Positions 21,642 to 32,210 of a DNA stretch of 64,000 nucleotides are shown piece by piece. Position 1 is the first letter of the stretch. Every line of letters begins with the position of its first letter. The position numbers and the translations under genes were made by a program. Under the pieces are notes generated by a model that worked only from the letters and a program-made list of their open reading frames with translations, did not search any database and was not told where the DNA came from. The stretch spans positions 592,501-656,500 of the forward strand of contig JAEMWC010000126.1 in assembly GCA_016490735.1 (NCBI GenBank). The letters run 5' to 3'. Origin of the DNA: Pachyseris speciosa (lineage: Eukaryota; Cnidaria; Anthozoa; Scleractinia; Pachyseridae).

Positions 21642-21808
21642 ATCGCACCGGTAATCGCGAGGTCACGGGTTCGAACCCCGTTGAAGTCCTGAATTTTTTT
21701 CAGGCTTCTTTTCGCAATTGCATAAATTGCGTTCACAACTGCGAGGATCATTCTTCATTTGATTTCATTTCCGCAGTTCATATATGATTCATTTCATATA
21801 TCATCCAC
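21389..21808 (+). repeat. tRNA-Thr-derived SINE, tandemly duplicated
   Basis: A full unit at 21616-21808 starts with a tRNA-like head (21616-21688: acceptor GGCTTCA/TGAAGTC, D stem GCTC/GAGC, T arm with TTCGAAC) and a body rich in catatatgattcatttcata. A second copy lacking the first ~25 bases lies directly upstream (21389-21560) with nearly identical sequence. The anticodon stem is mispaired, so the head is not a working tRNA. Confidence 0.65.
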
Positions 21809-21911
21809 AATACCCATTCAGGAAAACCACTCAACTATAAAAAAGTCACAATTAGCGCGAATTTCAAAAGTATCTTGTTGGCGCAGCTGATTTATTCAAA
21901 CCTGTTCCGCA

Positions 21912-22391
21912 ATGAGTAAGGCAAGCGAAAACGTAAGTGATCGGGAGCTCTTTTCAGAGCTCTTCGAAAACCTGATCCACCCGCTTTTGATCGATATTGT
22001 ACCTCCTTTTGTTAAAGAAAACAGTCCAATGTTTCACTTCCAACTAAACGGCGAAGCAGTTTGGAGATGGAGAGAAGTTTGTGGGCAACCGAGCACACTG
22101 TTTGAACTTTTACAATCAAGTGTTCTGCCTCTTGGCTACCGATTAGCGGAATCTGCTCGCGAGCGTGTCGGACGTACATTTGCCGAAAGTATAAGGCGAT
22201 TTTGGAGAAAGATACAAGACAGCAAAAACACGAAGAAACGGAAACAAATGCGAGCGGACACATGGTTAAAACTGGGAGTAAACCCGGAGGAGATGGAGCA
22301 AACACCAAAAGACGTGTTGGCGCACCTTATGCAAGATAACAGCAATCTTCGCGCGAGCGAGATTTGTACCACAAGATGCGCCAGAGACTAG
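21912..22391 (+). CDS. Hypothetical 159-residue ORF, unassigned
   Basis: Starts at ATG (21912) soon after the SINE and reads 159 codons without a stop. The sequence looks protein-like: DRELFSELFENLIHPLLIDIV, GEAVWRWREV, a charged RRFWRKIQDSKNTKKRK segment and DTWLKLGVNPEEMEQ. No domain is recognised. It sits in an intron of a dead gene, in + orientation. It could be an exon of a transposon-encoded accessory protein, a retrocopy, or a captured gene fragment. A TAG stop closes it, and nothing clearly coding follows. Confidence 0.4.
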   Translation: MSKASENVSDRELFSELFENLIHPLLIDIVPPFVKENSPMFHFQLNGEAVWRWREVCGQPSTLFELLQSSVLPLGYRLAESARERVGRTFAESIRRFWRKIQDSKNTKKRKQMRADTWLKLGVNPEEMEQTPKDVLAHLMQDNSNLRASEICTTRCARD

Positions 22392-23424
22392 CCCACTCTG
22401 GAAAGATTTTACAGAAGTAAATGATGCGCTCAGCTTCGAAGGTGCCAAGAACTTCAGGTTTACTTTCACATTTACGGCCACGGGGAATCGAAGGCGTCTC
22501 AATGGACTTGTAAAATCCTTGAGGCGGGCGAGAACGTTTCTCCATAGTCTTTTCGTTTGTCACTCTCAGCTAAAACTGTTTATACTGTATCTGTAGGTTA
22601 CTGTGGATTTTATAATGACAAATCATGGAACAAAGGAAAGCCGCAGGATCGAAAAGCGCCAATGGCGTTCCATGTAGTCCCGACTACCCAAATTAGCATA
22701 CACGAGCAAAAGTCATGTTATTGTTCTTAAAAACGGCGCCATAGCTTGCAGCTTTTTTACGTTTCTAAGCAAAATGTTCTAGTTAAAGCTTCTCTTTTTT
22801 TTTTCGCAACAAACAGAAGGCACGCGCGCGCTAGCTTTTTGGATCATAAGCTACTCCAGATTCAGGCGAAACAAGTCTATTCACTTTATTTAAGAGTCGA
22901 CATTTAAGTTTTTGTAGGTTCGAATGCCCGTGAAGGCATCACATTCGTTGCCAAGGGTTTGGCGGAAGGTAAGAGCTGCCCTATTCACAACTAGTATAAA
23001 GCAGGCCAAACTTTTTAAAAAAATCGATCTGTTATAATATTGAACGTTAATACTTTCGCTGGCGGTGCGCACTTATTCAGCCATACTGCAAAGTTGCGAC
23101 ATTAGGAAACAATAGAATGAACAATAGCTCATATGGCCTTTGTCTTCTTGCTCCGCCCTGACAAGTTTATGAGCTAAGCGGTACTCCCAACGGAGCACAG
23201 CGCGCGTAGATTTGGACCAATGAGAGTCACTTAGTTTACGCTTCATCGATAATATTACAGATCTATAATTTTTGCCGTACAGTAAGTAAATGTCCCAAAA
23301 ACAATAGGCATTCTGCGCGATGTAAAAAATCCCAAACAAATCTCTCTTTTTCTGAAAGTGTGTCCCTCCAAACCATACAAAGCCTCTAATTTTCACAATT
23401 TCCAAAAGCTTTAATTTGTTTCAG

Positions 23425-23454
23425 CTCCAGTTCAACTGAACAGTGTCAAAGTTG
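23425..23454 (+). pseudogene. Gene B: possible 30-nt remnant exon
   Basis: Between acceptor gtttcag and donor gtaagg lies a 30-base segment readable in phase 1-1 as PVQLNSVKV flanked by split codons. The start resembles the first residues and the end resembles the last residues (SVG/VKV type) of the family's Ig exons. It may be an Ig exon with nearly all of its interior deleted, or a chance splice-site pair. Confidence 0.3.
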
Positions 23455-23544
23455 GTAAGGTGACCATTTTCTTTCATGCATTGTAAACAATTTTTTTCCA
23501 ATCGATAAATTTTAAAACTCATTCCCAAGTCCTCACTCGTTTAG

Positions 23545-23671
23545 AACATGGCCAATACTCCCTTGGCAGGAGGGTATGTGAAGTACCTCTGTCAGCCGGG
23601 GTATGCTATGTTTGGTCCCGCAGTCAGAATGTGTTTGTCCAGCGGACAGTGGAGTGGAAAACTGCCATCAT
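23545..23671 (+). pseudogene. Gene B: truncated sushi exon
   Basis: The last three quarters of a sushi domain are present: GGYVKYLCQPGYAMFGP, VRMCLSSGQWSGKLPSC and the donor gtaag at 23672. The first ~44 bases of the exon are missing, including the NCGDPG segment with the first cysteine, and the shortened exon no longer fits phase 1 at its 5' end. No D8C exon follows before gene C begins. Either it was lost or gene B never had one. Confidence 0.7.
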
Positions 23672-25399
23672 GTAAGAGCGTATACAAAATAGACTGATGA
23701 TAGCACAGGGAGCAGAGTAGTCCTGTTTGACCGTATTTTCCTTACAATTACACCGCGAATCGATCTTGTTGATTTGGATCACCGTACAGGATCAAATTAC
23801 ATACAAACGATCTTGCTACGCTGCTTCAAGACCAAAGCCGCAAATAGTAATAACTGTGGGCTCATCACTAGCGGTGACTAACAGTAAAGAAAGAGAAAAG
23901 GGATGAAAACGATTTCGGTCAAATTCGGTCAAATCGCCCATAAATCACTAACATGTCAATAAAATGCCGGCTCATTTCCAGCAAGTGATGTGGAAATAAT
24001 ATTACCTACTCAGCCTTAAAGGGAAATTAACCAGAAAGCTCGCCCAATTCAACTTTCGGGGAATGATGTTTTAAGCGTTTTACGTACACGGGTTCGCTTT
24101 CGTACAATGTGGACCGGAGGATACCGGTGACGGAAATGCGTCATCATTTGTAAAAGTGATGCATTATGCGCGGAAGATAGGGAGTCATTTTCACAAGTAA
24201 TCAGAGTAATCCATACAGAGTCCGGTCCTTAATAATCAACTTCCATTTGAATTGAGCGATTTTGTTCGGGAGGTTGAGCGATTCGATGTTATAATTAACG
24301 CCACTTATAGTATAACCGACGACAAAGATCATGACGCTTATTGGAATCTCCCCAATCCAGAATCCGCGAGAATGAACGCAAACAAATCGGCTGAAAATTC
24401 TCACCACTGACGAGCGTTTTGCTTCTACATGTATGTTTGTATGCTTGTTGTTTGACGCCGTTTTTCTCGGAACGAATTTTCCATGTCTCGGTGGACCAGA
24501 GCCATCGATGGTCGCCGCAAAGATTAAGATCAGAGAGAAAATACCGCGTCGACTGTACACGCTTTCCTGCAGATTTTTCAGATTCCAAGTTTTTTTTTAT
24601 TTTTTTTTTATTTTTAATGCATTGGTTCCCATGGGCAATTGTTCTCGAAGGATGTATTGTATTGCACCGTCCAGTTTAAGATCAAAACACCAAATACTAT
24701 AAACTTGTTGTGTTCGCATATTCTTCTACAAAAAAATATACGGTAAATCTCCTTTTTCACTTTTTATTTTATCAGTATCTTTTTAATCAACTGAATTGAG
24801 TTTCATCACCGATTTTGAACTTTTATACTTTTACAAATTAAAGAGCATTGTTCTCGTCATCTGGTGTGTTATCTGCCTCCGCGAATCGATTCTATTGTTT
24901 CATTCCAAGGTCAGACTGCTCAGATGCACGTGATAAGGCTTGACCAAGCTCTTAAAATTGCATTTTGTTTTCTTTATTTTAGCTTTAATTCCCTTTTCAC
25001 TTTTTCTTTTGTCTGTATCTTTTTAATCAATTGAATGGGGTTTGAACTTTCATACTTTTACAAATTAAACTATAGAGCATTGTTCTAGTCATCTTGTGTA
25101 TTAATTGTCGCCGGCCGAGGAAAGCCGTGAATCGATTCTAGAGTTTCATTCCAAAAGTTCAAGTGTGTTAATTACAAAGCTTGACCTAGCTCTAAATCTG
25201 ATTGCCATTTTTGCAATCGTTATGAAACTTGGCGAGTAATTTAGTATACGCATGCTTGCCCAATTGACTTGCTAAATTTTGGTTACGTGACTTTTTAACG
25301 GCTAATAAACCTGATGCAAATCGAAAATCTTTAGTCGAAATGTTTGTTCGGCTATCTCCTATAGTGAGGGTAAAAGGAGGAACGAGCTTGAGGAATGCC

Positions 25400-26457
25400 T
25401 AGCCTCCCACGCAGTCGTTTTTAGGGGACTCGTATTTCACCTCCTCCCCACAAACGCCTGCTTACCGGAAGCCAACATTCCTTTCCCGCCGCAAAATTCC
25501 GCTACTAAATTCTGGAAGGTTGACGTTGGTCTCGCGGGAATTACAGTTCAACATTGCAGAGACAGAGCTTGAGCGAGCTCTGATTACCGTGCACTGTGCG
25601 TTCAGAATTCCTCTTTGAATGCCTATCAACGGACTTCAATTTAAGAATTTATCAGAGGAAACAGCGAAATTTTCGTCAATTTGCCCACTAGTTACGATAG
25701 CCACTTATTTATCAAGCTTCGCCTTCAATCTTCGATATCCTCGCCGCTACTCTTGGTCCTGTTGTACATAGCTGTTGTGGTCACCTCTCGTGAATTTGGT
25801 GAAGGGCCAAGTCAGTTGTTTAGGAAGTATTGGCGTATCGTCGGTTAGTCTGAGTAATTTGGAGGAAGGAGACTTTGCCATCGGTAGACCACAGCGCGCA
25901 ATGGATCGAGCGAGCGGCGAGGTAGCAAGCTACATAATTTTACCGTCCGCTTCGCGTGAACTGAACAAAAAAAGCAGACGAATTGGCACAGTCTGTCACC
26001 GGTGTTTGATAACCTTTGGCCGCTTCTCCAGGACTTTTTGGGGTCGTGGTGTGGGCGAATTTCATCTGATTTAATGCAGGACCATGAAAGATCCAGCTTT
26101 GTTGTTGTGCCATGTGTGATAATTTCACGCTGGTTTATTACTCTACGTTTGATGGACTCATAAATGCTTCAGATCTGTAACTCTAAATTCTTATTATTAA
26201 AGGTCTCTCGTAACACATCGTATTACTCAAAAACAAATCGGCTCCAGCGCTTTGATACGTTTACAAATTCGAGAGAGAAGGAAACACGCATTAGGTTCAA
26301 TAATTTTACTTGTCAGCGCTTGTCAGTTGCTCGATCGTGATTGGCTAGGACGCCCACGAGCCAAACAATGGGAAAGGAATGTTGGCTTCGGGTAAGCAGG
26401 CGTTAGTGGGGAGGAGGTGAAATACGAGTCCCCTAAAAACGACTGCGTGGGAGGCTA
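25400..26457. mobile_element. Non-autonomous Mutator-like element, 10-bp target duplication
   Basis: Long terminal inverted repeats of about 88 bp with only about two mismatches begin tagcctcccacgcag at 25400 and end with the inverse at 26457. The flanking 10 bases gaggaatgcc are identical at 25390-25399 and 26458-26467. Long inverted repeats with a 9-10 bp target duplication are the hallmark of Mutator-like elements. The 1058-bp interior has no transposase; the ORF at 25775-26074 has no recognised domain. The TAGCC terminus is shared with the larger element at 32903-35905. Confidence 0.8.
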
Positions 26458-27102
26458 GAGGAATGCCATGTGCATCAATTGCGGAATGGGATAATTACTC
26501 GGAATGTAATATAATTATGCAGATAATTATGCAGAATGACTGAAACAAATTGATTCAACTAAAAATAGTTAATTATTCTACAGCCTAAAACAGTGAATAA
26601 TCGCCATGAGAAGAAACATTTCAAGATTAAGCACTACTCTCCACCGAGCATGCTTTGGTATAAACATTACACTCATGAACTCTTGAGGAGATTAAATTTA
26701 CCTTGAATTAAGACAAATACTTCACTTAAGACAAATACTTCACTATTCCTCGCCGTGTAACCAGCCTTGCTTGTTTTTTACCGTTTTCAGTTGACATACT
26801 TTATGTCCAAGTATCTCACAATGAACATGATTGCCTATACCATATTAAAAGGCGGAATTACATTGAATTGGTTATAATTATCTTAACCATTTTAAAACAG
26901 AAAGTTATTAGAATTTCTGAGTGCAAACGTTCTTCATTTCCAAAAACACGCATCTTGACGTCATTAATCGAGAGATGTCATGTGACACTAAAGACAACTT
27001 TCATGGGGTGAAACAAGTGAAATACCTTTTTAATTCAAAATTCATGGTAAGGATAAGTCATTTTACATGCAGGAATTGGGTCTTTGCGGGGGATCATCTA
27101 AT

Positions 27103-27110
27103 TATAAATA
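27103..27110 (+). promoter_or_regulatory. TATA box candidate for gene C
   Basis: TATAAATA lies 61 bases before the gene C start codon, with ctcagtctctcac about 25-35 bases downstream as a possible start site. The spacing to the ATG leaves a short 5' UTR. Position and consensus support it; no transcript data. Confidence 0.4.
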
Positions 27111-27170
27111 TTAACACACGTGAGTGGCAGTTTCTCAGTCTCTCACAACACAGATCTGTAAGTTGTAAAT

Positions 27171-27497
27171 ATGGCTGCAAGTCGGGTTTCTACAAACCTT
27201 TCTACTGTCTTGTCAGTTTTTCATGTGATTTTTACGATTGTCGCCCTCGCAATTCTTTCGTACAAAATTTATTACCTGGAAAATGAGATTTCCTTCATTC
27301 GCAAGGAAATGTATGTATCAATTGGAAAAACGAGGGATGACCAGAGTGCGATTCAGACAACACCGTTGTCTACAGCTGAAAACAGTGAACAGCGCATAAT
27401 CGAGAGAAATCGCAGACTCAGTCAGAAGAAATCTGAGGCAACTTCAACATACAAGCTACGGGGAAAGTGTTTGCAGAAAATTCTAAGAAATATTCAG
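27171..27497 (+). CDS. Gene C: type II membrane-anchor start exon
   Basis: The ATG at 27171 opens a frame with a short basic cytoplasmic start (MAASRVSTN), one hydrophobic helix (TVLSVFHVIFTIVALAILSY, about residues 12-31), then a charged, partly helical ectodomain stem (YLENEISFIRKEM, EQRIIERNRRLSQKK). There is no signal cleavage motif, so a type II orientation with the C-terminal modules outside is expected, as in gliomedin and other transmembrane collagens. The likely donor is caggtttgt (intron from 27498), leaving phase 0; continuing the frame gives a stop at 27516-27518. The next collagen-side exon needs phase 1, so a small linking exon is probably missing from this annotation. No equivalent exon was recognised for genes B or D. 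Confidence 0.65.
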
Positions 27498-27738
27498 GTT
27501 TGTCTATATTCTTTGTGATCTTTAGGAATCAACTAACATTAGGTCATAGCATGCATGTACTCATATAGCCGTCGCACTTTCTTGTGCGGCCCCTGAACGT
27601 TTAGACCGACAGTAGTGTCTTTCTTCTCCTAAAGGTTCTGTAGCGTGGATCTAGCGCACGTCCGCGCGAGTGATTTGAGGACAAATGAACGACTTTTCGC
27701 TTTCTAAGAAGCGTCAATCTTGTGCACGAGGGCGCCCT

Positions 27739-27805
27739 GGATATGAAATGATAAATAACCAACGAGGCGCCTACTGAGTTAGCTATGATCATTTCATATC
27801 CAGCA
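27739..27805. repeat. Short palindrome with CTGGATATGAAATGAT arms
   Basis: Sixteen-base arms in inverted orientation around a short loop. One arm's sequence recurs at about 11040-11060 and 54920-54945. It is a probable solo or minimal MITE hairpin. Confidence 0.55.
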
Positions 27806-28915
27806 TGCTCGAGTAGAATGATTGTTTTATTAAAATCTGTACGACACATATAATTGAGAATCTTAACAAAAACTTGAAACAAAGAAATGCAGAGAAAAAG
27901 TAAACATTTGCCAGACACATGACATAAACGAAAAGGGGTCGAAAACCTTTCGATGTGACGCAACGTTTCTGGGCAAAGTTGAATGGAAAAAAATGCTCCT
28001 TTCATCGGCTCTACACTGTTGTAAATTGTCATTGGTTTCGTAAAAATAATTTCAATAATTGATTAAAGCAGATGGAACAGTTGTCACATAGATGTACAAA
28101 ACGAAGGAAGCGATTTTGTTATCCAATAAAACAACGGCTCCGAGAGTGTGCGAATTTCATCAAAATGAAGACACATTTTCAGTTCATTTTGATGAAACAG
28201 AACATTGCCTCACCAAAACTTAATGGAAACAAGATACCCGAGGGATAAGCAAGAGATATATCTAGGTTAAGCTTCAGGAAATGGCCTTTTGGCAAAAACT
28301 GAACCAGCGCCCGAACAGAATAACAAAAACAACGAGAACAGCGGTTTTTCTCATTCTTATCTGAAAGAATTGAAAGTTTGAAGCTGAAGGTTGATACGTT
28401 GCATCGAGTGCAGGTAAAAGAACATTTTCAACGTCTGTCTATTTTTTGCTAGTTTAAAAAATTGCCGATTCTTCGAAAGATTTTCATCAGTGAATCTTCG
28501 GCTGAGATAGTGGTAGTTCAGTTAAGTAGTTCTAGTTGGAAGTGGTAGTTCTGCAAAACAGGTCAGGTTGGTTTTGTAAATAATCTAGCCATGATTTCGG
28601 ATTTAAGTGAACTCTCAACGGATATTTTTGCTAATATTCAGCGGGTCAGTGCGGTTTTGTCTACTTCTGGGTTCGGGTTTAGATTTTCCTTCCACTGTAA
28701 AGTTCGGATTGTGGTCAATATATACAGATGATATACTGATATGCTTTGGTCACCCTTGTTTTTTTCTTCTTCTACAGTTTGCTAACAATGCAGTTAACGG
28801 GACTGGGAAGCTTATTTGCATGACAGGTTATATCAATTGTATTCATTGATATTGGCTTAGTCTCGTGTTCTTATTCGCTCACTCCATCCTTTTCAGTGTG
28901 GCGTACGGCTACGTA

Positions 28916-29008
28916 CTGAAATGTTCGGTCTTCCGGTCATGTAAAAGACGCTTTGTTTTGCCAATGTAAAAGGCATCACAATCCCACTGAAGTAGCTTTA
29001 TATACAAT
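28916..29008 (-). mobile_element. Inverted partial copy of Penelope GIY-YIG segment
   Basis: Reverse complement of the segment at about 29500-29600. On the minus strand it reads WDCDAFYIGKTKRLLHDRKT, retaining the glycine of the GIY-YIG-type motif that is changed to D in the forward copy. It directly abuts the forward fragment, giving a head-to-head arrangement. Confidence 0.65.
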
Positions 29009-29790
29009 CTTTTTCACTATGGAAATCGAAGAAAATCAACAGATTCCTGTTTTGGATGTTCACCGAAAGAAAACGTTCACCGGTCTCTATACAAAATGGG
29101 ACTCATTCACTCCAAGAAAGTACAAAATCAATTGAATCCGCACTCTTACCTATCGTTGTTTCCGCATTTGTTCCACTGCCTCTGGCTTGCAGGCTACTTT
29201 AGCTCATTTGAGGAAAATACTTCTTCAAAATGGTCCGAAGGGAATAATTTCTTTCAACATGAATGATGTCCTAAATAAACACAGGAACAGGCCTTCAGAT
29301 CCTATCACCACAGTTCTCAAGAGAGACGTTATCCTTGTCCTGCCTTATTTAGGTTTACAAAGCAAATCTATCACACGCCGTTTAAAATCGTGTGTTAGTA
29401 AATGTTATGGTTATGTTAATCTTAAAGTAATTCTTCAAAACACTCGTCGTATTAAGTCTTTTTTCTCTTACAAAGATCGCTTCAATCGCTCTCAAAAATC
29501 AAAGATTGTATATAAAGCTACTTGTTGGGATTGTGATGCCTTTTACATTGACAAAACAAAGCGTCGTTTACATGACCGGAAGACCGAACATTTCAGAGCT
29601 CTAACCGTCAGACAGGCCACGCTTCCGCCGTTGCTGATCATACAAACTCAACTGGTCACAACATCAAATGGGATCACTTTGAAGTTTTGGCAGATGGACG
29701 ATCCGATTTACATTGTAAGAAAAAAGAGGCGTTATTTATAAGGGACTTAAAACCTGCCCTAAATCATAACGTTAGCAGTGAAAAACTCTG
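28995..29790 (+). pseudogene. Penelope-like element: RT C-terminus plus GIY-YIG nuclease
   Basis: Forward-strand frames show the end of a Penelope reverse transcriptase (PVLDVHRKKTFTGLYTKWDSF, PRKYKIN, then after an in-frame TGA at 29133-29135 IRTLTYRCFRICST, HLRKILLQNG) and a linked GIY-YIG endonuclease (TCWDCDAFYIDKTKRRLHDR, KTEHFRALT). Just before about 29630 the frame shifts and continues as ADHTNSTGHN, KWDHFEVLAD and IRDLKPALN to a stop near 29790. This linkage is diagnostic of Penelope-like retroelements, which are common in cnidarians. With one stop and one frameshift it is a 5'-truncated, inactive copy. It lies in the first intron of gene C. Confidence 0.75.
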
Positions 29791-29903
29791 ACTTTATTAA
29801 ATTGGCCGGATGTTATTGATTATATTAGTAGTATATTTTTAACCACTGTACCAGTACTTCGCTTTAAGTTTTAAATTCGCCCAAATTTCTATAACTGTCA
29901 CAT

Positions 29904-29935
29904 CTGAAGATGTATGATGTAACATACGAAACGTC
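29904..29935 (+). ncRNA. Hammerhead-ribozyme-like core downstream of the Penelope fragment
   Basis: CTGAAGA (29904-29910), a 5-bp stem GTATG/CATAC with loop ATGTAA, GAAA (29928-29931), then ACGTC. This matches CUGANGA, stem II, GAAA and NUH in order, with a minimal palindromic ACGT where stem III would be. Penelope-like elements are known to carry minimal-stem-III type I hammerheads proposed to work as dimers. Position about 110 bases after the nuclease stop supports this. Stem I pairing could not be established. Confidence 0.45.
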
Positions 29936-30949
29936 AAGTTCAATGAATTCAAGTTCTTAAAACATGCGTGGTTCGTTTGTCATGTTTATATCCGCAGTTT
30001 CTCTTTTTTTTCTCTTAAAGCTAAAATGGCCAAAGAAGAAGAGTTTATAAAACATTATGCAACTCATTAATAATTCATAAAGGAAAAACAAAAGAAATGT
30101 TTTATTAATCAATGGTTGTATATCTGGTACAACATTCTCCTGATTTACATAAACTTTTCGTTCGGTTTTCTGCGTTTAAATGTCTTGTACTGCAAAAATA
30201 ATCGATGAATATGAACACAGAATGTCGACGTTGAATAAGTATATAGTTTACAATATTCGCGTCAGTGTTGTACCACATCTACAAACTCTCGGATTCGCCT
30301 CGAGTTTGTAAATAGTGATACAACACTGCCACTCATATTGTAAACATTGCATCATAATAATAATAATTATTATAATAATAATAATAGTTTAGTAACACTT
30401 CTGGCAGTTGAAAACTGAATAAACAGTGCAATTTACAAAATTGGATACTAATAATTAAGTCTATTTACAATAATAAGTATTACAAATACTTTTCATTGTT
30501 GTAATAGCTTTAGTATTTCCTGATCTTAACTGATATGGGATAGATCTTGTCATAACTTGCGGAGCTAAAAAAGATATGGGGTGGCTTTCATTCCTCATGT
30601 CAGCTATCAACTTTTCACGTATGAATCTTGTGTTCTATACAATAGTCATAGATTTCTCTAACAACTACATCTAGCGAAAAACTTAACATTTGAGACGGAA
30701 TTGCTAACTTGGGGTCAACTGAGGAACATTTCAATACTACTCTGATAGGTCCCCAAGGTCCGCCAGGAGAACCAGGCCCACGCGGTAAACAAGGAGCACC
30801 AGGTCTCCGCGGTCGTCGTGGTCGTCCTGGTATGGATGGGAAAATTGGGCCACTTGGAAGAAACGGAACAATAGGGTCTCCGGGTAAGATTATAAATGTA
30901 ACCACCATTGAAAATCTTGTCAAGCAAATGAAGGCGGACACTTAACAGG

Positions 30950-32210
30950 TCATATTATGGGGCGCCTTTTGTAAATTTATTATTTAGACTAAATTCACGT
31001 CGTTGTTTTGTAATGTTTAGTAAATGAGCAGGGGGAGTGTTTCATCAAGTTTCAAACACGAGGCGCAGCCGAGTGTTTTACGACTTGATAAGACACGAAT
31101 TGCGAATGTATTAAACGACTTAAAAAGCTTTACTGTACATCTATCCATTCTTACACTAAAACTTAGATTTGGGGCTAGAAAATGGGATGTAAAATTTAGC
31201 CGTGTCTTCATCAGATATAAAGACACTCATTAAAAATTTATTTCTTTTGTGTTTCCTTCATGAATTATTAATACGTTTTTTAACCTTATTTATATATCAG
31301 GCTATGTCTTACAAATTTATTTACATATCATGAAGTTTGGCAAAGCAGTCGTAAATTTCTTATTTATAAATAATGAAGTTCGCCAGGCGTGCAAATTCAT
31401 TATTTATAAATAATGAAATTTCAGGCCATGAGCATAATTCTATGAGTTAAATATAATGCATTTTGCCTGCATGAATGTCAAGATTTATAAATAATGACTT
31501 AGGCGACGCTTGGAAAATTCCATGGTTTAAAAATAATGACTTTAGCGGAGCTTGGCAAATTCCATGATTTATAACTAATGACTTTAGCGGCGCTTGGCAA
31601 ATTCCATGATTTATAAATAATGACTTTAGCGGCGCTTGGCAAATTCCATGATTTATAAATAATGACTTAAGCGGCGCTTGGCAAAGTCTATGATTTATAA
31701 ATAATCACTTTAGCGGTGCTTGGGCGCCAAGTGTAAAAATGTGGCCGCCAAGCGTAAAAATATTATTTACAAAATATTTTTTTGTTATTTAATATATTGC
31801 AAATAAAGTCGTTTGGTAATTATAAGGGAGCTTTGGCAACAACGACGGTCACGGCAACGAAAACGTCGTTTTCAAAATATAAATTCTCGTTTTGTAACTC
31901 TTTCGCGATTATTTTAATTTGTTTAGCTTGTAAAATGCTGACGAACTATCCAGGGATTAAATTACTATGAACGGCGTTAAAATATGAGAAACTTTACCAC
32001 GTTCTCGAGAAGACCTAAAATTTGTTAATTTCACGTTGTTGTTTTGCAGAGGACGGCAAAGAGATGTATTCAAAACGCACGTGCAGAGCCATGATTGTTT
32101 GTGCTCACTAATCTATTGTTTTGTGGCGTTCTTGTTGCCGTTGTCGTCCTCGTTGCTAAAGTTCGGCATGAATTTAGTTTAAATAATAAATTTACGAACG
32201 GCGCCCAATA
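30950..32210. mobile_element. 1261-bp DNA element inserted in a collagen exon
   Basis: Terminal regions are inverted repeats of about 45 bp: the left has tattatggggcgcc then gtaaatttattatttag; the right is its inverse around aataataaatttac and ggcgcccaata. The 6-bp flank aacagg is found at both sides (30944-30949 and 32211-32216). The interior has an aaacacgag/gcgcagcc segment related to 10750-11000 and about six tandem units of roughly 60 bp around tccatgatttataaataatgac (about 31440-31720). No transposase. The exact ends are uncertain by a few bases. Confidence 0.7.
31440..31720. repeat. Minisatellite of ~60-bp units inside the exon-splitting element
   Basis: Units of gcggcgcttggcaaattcca, tgatttataaataatgac and a short tail repeat about five times with few differences, the outer units being more diverged. 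Confidence 0.75.

Larger units (their letters stand above)
20027..23424. other. Gene B intron filled with SINE, LINE and an orphan ORF
   Basis: No third Ig exon was found where genes A and C have one. The region holds a SINE fragment (20310-20640), a LINE fragment (20844-21251), a tandemly duplicated tRNA-derived SINE (21389-21808), an unassigned ORF (21912-22391), and AT-rich sequence from 22560 to 23424 in which I see nothing. It is outside the A/B collinear block that can be checked in this window. Confidence 0.55.
23672..27170. other. Intergenic region between gene B and gene C
   Basis: Contains a ~240-bp tandem duplication (about 24746-24965 and 24985-25210, sharing ctttttaatcaa and acttttacaaattaaa), a Mutator-like element (25400-26457), and AT-rich sequence. 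Overlapping short ORFs at 24201-24702 are not supported by any recognised domain. The last 200 bases are the putative gene C promoter. Confidence 0.55.
27498..30748. other. First intron of gene C
   Basis: Holds a small palindrome (about 27739-27805, ctggatatgaaatgat with its inverse), a ~700-bp segment (about 27780-28500) that is an inverted, diverged relative of 9780-10525 in gene A's intron, a Penelope-like fragment with an inverted partial copy (28916-29935), and AT-rich sequence with an (ATA/TAT)n stretch near 30350-30390. The missing 0-to-1 linking exon may be here, but I cannot identify it. Confidence 0.5.

Noticed and set aside
21616..21688. Functional tRNA-Thr gene
   Set aside because: The anticodon stem is mispaired and the unit continues into a SINE body that is tandemly duplicated, so it is a tRNA-derived SINE head.
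24201..24702. Four overlapping ORFs on both strands
   Set aside because: No domain, and all four overlap. I could not tell which, if any, is real; treated as intergenic.
31440..31720. CRISPR-like array of regularly spaced repeats
   Set aside because: The units are contiguous ~60-bp minisatellite repeats without unique spacers, in a eukaryotic transposon.
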